From Dyella japonica DSM 16301 (lineage in GTDB: Bacteria; Pseudomonadota; Gammaproteobacteria; Xanthomonadales; Rhodanobacteraceae), in the NCBI RefSeq assembly GCF_001010355.1, contig NZ_JPLA01000014.1, positions 653 to 64,652 on the forward strand: a stretch of DNA of 64,000 bases, given 5' to 3'. The translations under genes were made by a program, and so were the position numbers. The number at the start of each line of letters is the position of its first letter. The first letter of the stretch is position 1. The notes under the pieces are model-generated. The model was not told the DNA's origin. It ran no database searches and saw nothing but the letters and a program-made list of their open reading frames with translations. Shown in pieces: positions 26,744 through 32,904 of this stretch.

Positions 26744-28822
26744 ATGCGGCAGCTTCGTTGGATTTTCACGGCCGCAGCGATGGCCACCACCTGCGCCATG
26801 GCGGCCACCGCGACCCCGCCTGCCCCGGCTCACACCGCCGCCCGCGGCGCCAGCGGCATCGACCTGGCCGGCATCGACCACAGCGTGTTGCCGGGCAACG
26901 ATTTCGACAACTACGCCAATGGCAGTTGGAAGAAGACCGCCGAGATTCCCGCGGATCGCTCCAGTACCGGCATCTTCCTGGAGGTGTTCCAGAAGACCGA
27001 GAAGCGCAATGCCGAGCTGATCCAGAACGCCGGCAACAGCAAGCCGGCCGCCGGCAGCAATGCGCGCAAGATCGCCGATTACTACGCCGCGTTCATGGAT
27101 GAGGCCGGTATCGAAAAACGTGGCCTGGAGCCGCTGCAGCCCCAGCTGCAGCAGATCGACGCGATCCAGAGCAAGGCCGACCTCGCCCGCGTGCTGGGCG
27201 ATGGCCTGCGCGCCGACGTGGATCCGGTGAACGCCACCAACTTCCAGACCGAGCACCTGTTCGGCCTGTTCGTCTCGCATGGCCTGCAGGACGCTACGCG
27301 CAATATTCCGTATCTGCTGCAGGGCGGCCTGGGCATGCCCACGCGCGACTACTACCTGTCCGACGACAAGGCGATGGTGGAGACGCGCGGCAAGTATCAG
27401 GCGTATGTCGCCGCATTGCTGAAGCAGGCGAACATCGCCGATGCCGACGCCAAGGCCAAGGCTATCCTCGAGCTGGAAACCAAGATCGCCAAGGCACAGG
27501 TCGACATGGTCGACAGCCAGGACATCCACAAGGCCAATAACCCGTGGGCAATGGACGCGTTTGCCAAGAACGCGCCGGGCCTGGACTGGAACGCCTACTT
27601 CAAGGCCGCCGGCCTCGATCAGCAGAAGACCGTCGACGTGTGGCAGGTGCCGGCGATCAAGGCGCTGTCCGCGCTGACCGCCAGCGAGCCGCTGCAGACC
27701 TGGAAGGACTACCTCACCTTCCACGCCATCAATCAAAGCGCCTCGCTGCTGCCCAAGGCCTATGCCGACCTGAGCTTCGGCTTCTACGGCCAGACCCTGT
27801 CCGGCACGCCCAAGCAGCGTGATCGCTGGAAGCGCGGCGTGGCCAGCACCAATGTCGCGCTCGGCGATGCGGTGGGCCAGATCTACGTGAAGGAATACTT
27901 CCCCGCCTCGTCCAAGCAGCAGGTCGAGCAGATGGTGAAGAACATCCTCGCGGCGTTCGACGAGCGTGTCGATCATCTCGACTGGATGACGCCGGCGACG
28001 CGCGCCAAAGCCAAGGCCAAGATCGCCAGCATCCGCGTGAGCGTGGGTTATCCGGAACACTGGCGCGACTACGCCAAGCTCGATATTCGCGCTGACGACG
28101 CACTGGGCAACAAGCAGCGCGCCGAGAAGTACGAGTACGAACATCAGCTGGCCAAGCTGGGCCAGCCGGTGGATCGCGGCGAGTGGTGGATGACGCCGCA
28201 AACGGTGAACGCGGTGAATCTGCCGTTGCAGAATGCGCTGAACTTCCCGGCGGCGATTCTCGAAGCGCCGTTCTTCGATCCGAAGGCGGACGCTGCCGCC
28301 AACTACGGCTCCATCGGCGCCGTGATCGGTCACGAGATCAGCCACAGCTTCGACAACCTCGGTGCCGAGTTCGACGCGCAAGGCAATCTTGCCAACTGGT
28401 GGACGCCGGAAGATCAGGCGCACTTCAAGGCCGCGGGCCAGAAACTGGTCGAGCAGTACAACGCCTATGAAGCACTGCCGGGCCTGCATGTGAACGGCCA
28501 GCAGACGCTGGGCGAAAACATTGCCGACGTGTCCGGCCTCACCATTGCCTATGTGGCGTATCACAAGTCGCTCGGCGGCAAGCCGGCGCCGGTGGTCGAT
28601 GGGCTTAGCGGCGATCAGCGCTTCTTCCTGGCCTTTGGCCAGAGCTGGCGCGAGAAGATCCGCGATGCCGCTATGCGCCAGCGCGTGATCGGCAACGAGC
28701 ATGCGCCGGGGCGCTTCCGTGCGCAGACCGTGCGTAATCTCGATGGCTGGTACGACGCCTTCCAGCCCAAGGCGGGCGAGACGCTGTACCTGGCGCCGGC
28801 CGATCGCGTGAAGATCTGGTAA
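26744..28822 (+). CDS. M13-family zinc metalloendopeptidase (PepO/neprilysin-like)
   Basis: The 692-residue exported peptidase would cleave oligopeptides in the periplasm or outside. A signal peptide covers residues 1-22 (TTCAMAA). The M13 N-terminal helical domain starts at DNYANGSWKKTAEIPADRS. The zinc site is complete: HEISH with H530, E531 and H534, and the third ligand E591 with D595 in GENIADVSG. The substrate-binding motif before it, NAVNLPLQNALNFPAAIL, varies from the usual NAYYxPxxNxI. The C-terminal CxxW motif of animal enzymes is VKIW here. ATG 26744 follows CAGGAGA and begins the signal peptide; 26684 would add a non-signal stretch. A strong terminator follows. Confidence 0.92.
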   Translation: MRQLRWIFTAAAMATTCAMAATATPPAPAHTAARGASGIDLAGIDHSVLPGNDFDNYANGSWKKTAEIPADRSSTGIFLEVFQKTEKRNAELIQNAGNSKPAAGSNARKIADYYAAFMDEAGIEKRGLEPLQPQLQQIDAIQSKADLARVLGDGLRADVDPVNATNFQTEHLFGLFVSHGLQDATRNIPYLLQGGLGMPTRDYYLSDDKAMVETRGKYQAYVAALLKQANIADADAKAKAILELETKIAKAQVDMVDSQDIHKANNPWAMDAFAKNAPGLDWNAYFKAAGLDQQKTVDVWQVPAIKALSALTASEPLQTWKDYLTFHAINQSASLLPKAYADLSFGFYGQTLSGTPKQRDRWKRGVASTNVALGDAVGQIYVKEYFPASSKQQVEQMVKNILAAFDERVDHLDWMTPATRAKAKAKIASIRVSVGYPEHWRDYAKLDIRADDALGNKQRAEKYEYEHQLAKLGQPVDRGEWWMTPQTVNAVNLPLQNALNFPAAILEAPFFDPKADAAANYGSIGAVIGHEISHSFDNLGAEFDAQGNLANWWTPEDQAHFKAAGQKLVEQYNAYEALPGLHVNGQQTLGENIADVSGLTIAYVAYHKSLGGKPAPVVDGLSGDQRFFLAFGQSWREKIRDAAMRQRVIGNEHAPGRFRAQTVRNLDGWYDAFQPKAGETLYLAPADRVKIW

Positions 28823-28845
28823 CGCATCTGCTGCGATAAAGCGAA

Positions 28846-28878
28846 GGCCACGTCTTGCGAAAGACGTGGCCTTTTCGT
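28846..28878 (+). terminator. Rho-independent terminator after the M13 peptidase gene
   Basis: GGCCACGTCTT (28846-28856) pairs perfectly with AAGACGTGGCC (28861-28871) around GCGA, followed by TTTTCGTTT. Confidence 0.92.
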
Positions 28879-29007
28879 TTAGGTGACCCGCACTGCCGCT
28901 GCACGCGGCGTCAGCAAGGCCAGCACGATGGCCGCGATAAATAGCGCCGGCACGTCACCGAGCAAATGCCCCATGTGCATGGGATGCATGAACGCCTGCA
29001 CCGCCAT
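28879..29007 (-). pseudogene. Short membrane-protein fragment or small ORF
   Basis: A 42-codon frame from the ATG at 29007 ends at TAA 28879-28881. It encodes a His/Met-rich start (MAVQAFMHPMHMGHLLGD) and one membrane helix (VPALFIAAIVLALL). Upstream the frame is closed by TGA, but a neighbouring frame stays open to about 29143. This could be a true small membrane protein or the last piece of a decayed membrane-protein gene whose upstream part was replaced by the repeat at 29072-29220. No ribosome-binding site is evident. The identity of the parent is not recognised. Confidence 0.3.
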
Positions 29008-29071
29008 GATAGCGCGTCACGTAGACGCCCATGTCGAGGGTTGCTTGGGCATATGGCTTGGCGTGGCGAGA

Positions 29072-29220
29072 GCAAAGGCGCTGGATTCCGGCTTTCGCCG
29101 GAATGACGAAGAGGGGGAACAAGGCCCCGGAGGCGTAGGTCATCCGCTCCGACAGCTAGGCGCGCACGTCCATCTCCCCTCACCGTCATTCCGGCAAAAG
29201 CCGGAATCCAGCGCCTTTGT
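29072..29220. repeat. MITE-like element with 37-bp terminal inverted repeats
   Basis: The ends at 29072-29108 and 29184-29220 are 37-bp inverted copies differing at only two positions (an edge base and one loop base). Each contains GGCGCTGGATTCCGGC and a short internal hairpin GGATTCCGGC/GCCGGAAT ending in TGACG. The 75-bp core contains no gene. The element lies between the membrane-protein fragment and the stop of the GNAT gene, 3 bp from the latter. Repeats of the type TCATTCCGGC...GCCGGAATGA are widely scattered in proteobacterial genomes (general knowledge). Confidence 0.85.
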
Positions 29221-29223
29221 CTC

Positions 29224-29685
29224 TCAGAGCGTTCGCGTCATAAACACGCTGAAAGAATCGTCCACGTAATCGCCAAATGGCCCACAGAGCGTGAAGCCGA
29301 AGCGCGCATACAACCGTCGTGCGGGCTCGAACGCTGCAGGCGAACCGGTTTCGAGGCTCAGGCGGCGATAGCCACGGCGCGCCGCCTCCTCGAGGATGTA
29401 CCTAAGCACAAACGCCGCCACGCCCTTGCGTCGATGGCGGCTGGATGTGCGCATCGATTTGATCTCGGCATGCTCGTCGTCAAGCTTGCGAATGGCGCCG
29501 CAACCCACCAACTCAGCGCCTTCCCACACGGTCCAGAACGTGATCTGTGGCGTACGCAGTCTGCCCAGGTCGAGCGCATGGATGCTTTCGGGTGGCGACC
29601 ATTTCGCCATGTCGTCGAGGTGTTCCTGCAGCAAGGCGGCGATCTCCGGGCCACGCAGGTCATCGACGCGGATATCGAACGTCAT
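29224..29685 (-). CDS. GNAT-family N-acetyltransferase
   Basis: The 153-residue protein is a single GNAT domain. The acetyl-CoA pyrophosphate-binding loop appears as SSRHRRKGVAAFVLRYILEEA (R/Q-x-x-G-x-A pattern; about residues 80-100), followed by YRRLSLETG and FEPARRLYARFGFTLCGPFGDY, the usual end of the fold. An aminoglycoside, peptide or small amine could be the substrate; sequence does not decide. ATG 29685 starts the domain. It is 13 bp downstream of murD2 on the same strand, so it may be cotranscribed. The stop lies 3 bp from the inverted-repeat element. Confidence 0.82.
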   Translation of the reverse strand: MTFDIRVDDLRGPEIAALLQEHLDDMAKWSPPESIHALDLGRLRTPQITFWTVWEGAELVGCGAIRKLDDEHAEIKSMRTSSRHRRKGVAAFVLRYILEEAARRGYRRLSLETGSPAAFEPARRLYARFGFTLCGPFGDYVDDSFSVFMTRTL

Positions 29686-29698
29686 CGCCAGGGCGTCC

Positions 29699-31069
29699 TC
29701 AGTGAACGCCCAGGCCTTCGATGCCGATGATGTCATGGGCATCGAAACCAGCCATCTCGGCAAAGTGCCGCCCGCGGTCGGCGTAATCGTGGAACTGGTC
29801 GAAGCTGGGCGCGCCAGGAGAAAGCAGGATGGTGCCGCCGGCAGGGGTCAGTGCCCGTGCGCGTTGCACCGCATCGGCCAGCCCTGACGCCTCTTCCACG
29901 GCGATACCCGCATCACGCAAGGCCTGCGCGATGCGCGGGCCGTTGGCGCCCTGGGCGACGATGGCGTGCGGTGCATGCGTTTTCGCAGCAACCACGAAAT
30001 CATGCCAGTCCAGGCCGCGATCGTGGCCACCCACGATGACCGTGACCGCGCGACCTTCCAGACTGCTCAGCGCCGCCAGCGTGGCCTGCGGGGTGGTGCT
30101 GATGGAATCGTTGATCCAGTGGAAACCGTCGTGCTCGCCCAGCGGCTGCAAACGATGCGGCAAGGGCCTGAAGGTGGCGAGCGACGGCGCCGCCTTCAGC
30201 GCGTCAAAGCCCATGCTTTCCAGCGCGGCGAGCGCGGCGCAGGCGTTGAGTGCATTGTGTTCGCCCGGAGCGCGCAGGTTCGCGATCTCGAACACCGCTT
30301 CGGTACCGTGGCGAATGAAGCCACCGGCGACGTGCCACCCTTTCGCATGGCCAAACACGATGCGGTGCGGATGTTGCGCGGTGCGTTCCAGCAGCGATGG
30401 CTGGGTGGCGTTGACCAGCAGCTGCTGCGTCACATCGGCAAGCTTGAGCTTGTCTTCGATGTAGCGCTCGCGCGAACCATGCCAGTCGAGATGTTCCTCG
30501 TAAAGGCTGGTGATGACGCCGAGTTCGACAGGCCCTGCTTCTCCTGTCTGAAAGCTGGAAAGCTCGATGGCCCAGAGTTCGGCCGATGCATCGAGCAGCT
30601 CAAGCAACGGTATGCCGATATTGCCTGCCAGCGCGGTGCGCACGCCAAGACTGCGCGCCAGATGCGCGAGCAAGGCGGTGGTGGTGCTTTTGCCTTTGGT
30701 GCCGGTGATGGCAACGACACGCGCCTTGGGCATCTCGGCAAACCATAGCGCCGTGCCCGACGTCACGCGGATACCCGCTACGCGTGCGGCCAGCAGCGCA
30801 GGCTTGTACGCCGAGATGCCCGGCGACTTCACCACGACATCGAACACAGCCAGCGCGGTGGCATCCGGCTCCTGGCCGTGCACCGTCAGCGTGGCGTCGA
30901 ATGCCTTGGCCGCGGCGACTTCCGCATCGCTGCAGAACAAGGTGAGCGCCAGTTCGGGCAAACGCGCGCGGATGGCTGCAATCGCCGCCTTGCCTTCCCG
31001 GCCAAAACCCCAGATCGCCACCCGCTTGTCGGCAAGGTCGGCGATGCGCAGCGGCGGCAACGTGGTCAC
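29699..31069 (-). CDS. murD2: MurD2: UDP-MurNAc-L-alanine:L-glutamate ligase
   Basis: The 456-residue protein is a Mur ligase with an N-terminal UDP-binding Rossmann domain (VAIWGFGREGKAA), the ATP-binding loop ITGTKGKSTT (about residues 123-131) and a C-terminal domain ending SPGAPSFDQFHDYADRGRHF, as in MurD. The GTG start overlaps the stop of the upstream gene murL. In Xanthomonas oryzae the adjacent MurD2 adds L-Glu rather than D-Glu to UDP-MurNAc-L-Ala, and MurL then inverts it. The pairing here identifies this as MurD2 rather than the canonical murD of the dcw cluster. It acts in the cytoplasm in peptidoglycan precursor synthesis. Confidence 0.88.
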   Translation of the reverse strand: MTTLPPLRIADLADKRVAIWGFGREGKAAIAAIRARLPELALTLFCSDAEVAAAKAFDATLTVHGQEPDATALAVFDVVVKSPGISAYKPALLAARVAGIRVTSGTALWFAEMPKARVVAITGTKGKSTTTALLAHLARSLGVRTALAGNIGIPLLELLDASAELWAIELSSFQTGEAGPVELGVITSLYEEHLDWHGSRERYIEDKLKLADVTQQLLVNATQPSLLERTAQHPHRIVFGHAKGWHVAGGFIRHGTEAVFEIANLRAPGEHNALNACAALAALESMGFDALKAAPSLATFRPLPHRLQPLGEHDGFHWINDSISTTPQATLAALSSLEGRAVTVIVGGHDRGLDWHDFVVAAKTHAPHAIVAQGANGPRIAQALRDAGIAVEEASGLADAVQRARALTPAGGTILLSPGAPSFDQFHDYADRGRHFAEMAGFDAHDIIGIEGLGVH

Positions 31070-32409
31070 GCGAAGAAGGCCAGCGCCGGCAGGAGACGCT
31101 CGGGAATGCGCTGCTCGTCGGACGGCTGCAGCCAGGGTTCCAGCGCCAGCTCGCTCACGTCCAGCTGCGGCAGGATCTCGCGGATGAAGCGCGCGACCAG
31201 GGCGTCTTCCTGCCACTCCGAACGCTGGCTCAGCGCAAGCATGGCCGCGCGTGCTTCAGCACCCTCGCCCACGCACTCGAACGGCTTGTGATCCTGGTAT
31301 TCCAGCAGCGCATCGAAGCCCGGCGCGAGGTTTTCATCGTCCAGCAGGTTGCGCCCAAAGATGGACAGCAGGCGTGGCTTGGGCAGGAACGGCGCCAGCG
31401 CCAGGAACACGAAATGGCACTTCGGGCACTGGCCGCACCAGCGATCGGCCGGCTTGGGACCGAGGATCTTGAAGTTGCGGTTGCAGCTGGAAAACACGTC
31501 GAAATACGGCGTGAGTTTGGCGAACGCGCGCGTCACCGCCAGCTCGGAATACGGACGCAGCAGCGAGCAATAGTCGAGATCGGCGGCCACGTGCTGGTGC
31601 AACCAGTCGCCGAGCAGCTGCTCGAACGCATAGCCCTTGCTCCACTGATGATTCACCTGCTGGCCGTCGTACTCCAACGTGGCAGCCGAGGCGGAGCGCT
31701 CGTTGGCAAAGGCGATGCTGTCGAAGCCATAGAGGATGGCAGCGACGGCGAGGATCGCGGAGTTCACCGCCGTCACCGGGATATGGCCGTTCCACGCACC
31801 CAGGCGATTGAGCTCGAACAGACCCGGCGCCAGTTCGCGCTGGATGTTGAGCATGGGCAGGCCGGTGCGTTCAGCGCACGCGGCGATCAAGGGCGAATTG
31901 CCGACCCACACCGCCGTGGCATCGCCGCCTATGGAATTGATCGCTTCCACGGCGACCAGCGAGTCCTTGCCGCCGCCGATCGGCACCAGCGTGCGATGGG
32001 GCAGTCCCAGCGCCTTCGCTTCAGGCTGCTTGGCACCGCCGCGGGGAAAGTTGATGCGACCGCGCAGATCCAAGCCGTTGCGGTAGGCGAACTCGGCCAG
32101 TCCATGCAGATAGAGCGCATCGAGCAGGTCCGCCGTACTGTCGTCCAGCGTGCCACCCGCGACCTCGATGCGCGGCGGTACGCCGGCCTTGTAGTAGCTG
32201 ACGCCCGCGATGAGATGCAGCATCTTCAACGCCTGGTCGAAGGCGGCCTGGTGACTCGCCGGGATGGCCGGCGCATTCGGAAAGCGCACACGCTCGACCA
32301 GTTCGTCGCCGTGGTCGAACGCATACACCAGCTCGGCCACGCCGTCGGCATAGCTGCAGCGCACGTAGCGGAATACCTGGGTCAGGCGAGGATTGATGTT
32401 GGTGGTCAC
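31066..32409 (-). CDS. murL: MurL: UDP-MurNAc-L-Ala-L-Glu epimerase
   Basis: MurL converts the terminal L-Glu of UDP-MurNAc-L-Ala-L-Glu to D-Glu using ATP, replacing glutamate racemase. The 447-residue protein shows a PP-loop-like nucleotide motif PIGGGKDSLVA at 143-153, NERSASAATLEYDG (a conserved central segment) and a Cys cluster WCGQCPKCHF near 325-334. Its size and direct overlap with murD2 match the Xanthomonas system. The start is GTG at 32409, with GGAGA 7 bp upstream. Immediately upstream (3 bp) ends the DUF559 gene carried in repeat element E2, so murL is now translated just behind the inserted gene. Confidence 0.88.
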   Translation of the reverse strand: MTTNINPRLTQVFRYVRCSYADGVAELVYAFDHGDELVERVRFPNAPAIPASHQAAFDQALKMLHLIAGVSYYKAGVPPRIEVAGGTLDDSTADLLDALYLHGLAEFAYRNGLDLRGRINFPRGGAKQPEAKALGLPHRTLVPIGGGKDSLVAVEAINSIGGDATAVWVGNSPLIAACAERTGLPMLNIQRELAPGLFELNRLGAWNGHIPVTAVNSAILAVAAILYGFDSIAFANERSASAATLEYDGQQVNHQWSKGYAFEQLLGDWLHQHVAADLDYCSLLRPYSELAVTRAFAKLTPYFDVFSSCNRNFKILGPKPADRWCGQCPKCHFVFLALAPFLPKPRLLSIFGRNLLDDENLAPGFDALLEYQDHKPFECVGEGAEARAAMLALSQRSEWQEDALVARFIREILPQLDVSELALEPWLQPSDEQRIPERLLPALAFFA

Positions 32410-32903
32410 GCCTCAGTCTCCATTGCATGCTCCCTCTCCCCTCCGGGGAGAGGGTTGGGGTGAGGGGTCGGGGCTGGCCAAAGCCTCGAGAATGACCTCA
32501 AGCACGCTTTCAGTGTTCGTCAGTACGTCATTGTTCCAGAAACGCAGCACGCGGTAGCCCTGTTCTTCGAGCTTTCGTGTTCGCGCTTCGTCATAAATCA
32601 GCTGATCGCCATGTTGACCGCCGTCCAGTTCCAGAACCAGGCCAGCATCCGGACAGACAAAATCGACGACATACAGCCCAATCTCGTTCTGACGGCGGAA
32701 TTTCCAGCCTTGCAGGCGGCGATTTCGCAAGTGATGCCAGAGCAACTGCTCGGCGTCTGTCTGACCGACGCGCAGGCTGCGTGCTCTATCTACATTCAAA
32801 CGCTTCATCCGTGAGCGTCCCTGGTTGTTACCTTGCCGCGAGCACCCGCCCCTCACCCCGGCCCTCTCCCCGGAGGGGAGAGGGAGGAGTGTGGGACTGA
32901 GGC
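32410..32903. mobile_element. Repeat element E2: inverted hairpin arms enclosing a DUF559 gene
   Basis: The left arm (32429-32466) contains hairpin CCCTCTCCCC-TC-CGGGGAGAGGG followed by TTGGGGTGAGGGG. The right arm (32837-32889) is an inverted copy carrying the box GCGAGCACCCGC and hairpin CCCTCTCCCC-GG-AGGGGAGAGGG. Beyond the arms, GCCTCAGTC (32410-32418) and GACTGAGGC (32895-32903) form a perfect 9-bp outer inverted repeat. The enclosed gene encodes a DUF559 nuclease whose last 19 codons are the left arm. E1 and E3 look like shorter, gene-less versions. Mobility is inferred from dispersal and structure; no flanking target duplication was identified. Confidence 0.7.
32413..32808 (-). CDS. 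DUF559 (Vsr-like fold) endonuclease-domain protein in a repeat element
   Basis: The 131-residue protein matches the DUF559 family, related by fold to very-short-patch-repair and PD-(D/E)XK nucleases. The signature strings are RSLRVGQTDAEQLLWHHLRN at the N terminus, WKFRRQNEIGLYVVDFVCPDAGLVLELDGGQH in the core (the D and E-L-D-G-x-x-H residues are the putative metal site) and GYRVLRFWNNDVLTNTESVLE. The C-terminal tail PDPSPQPSPRRGEGACNGD is pure repeat-arm sequence. ATG 32808 precedes the domain; the frame is open to 32856 into the other arm. The stop is 3 bp before murL. Biochemical activity is unproven for most of the family. Confidence 0.85.
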   Translation of the reverse strand: MKRLNVDRARSLRVGQTDAEQLLWHHLRNRRLQGWKFRRQNEIGLYVVDFVCPDAGLVLELDGGQHGDQLIYDEARTRKLEEQGYRVLRFWNNDVLTNTESVLEVILEALASPDPSPQPSPRRGEGACNGD

Positions 32904-32904
32904 C

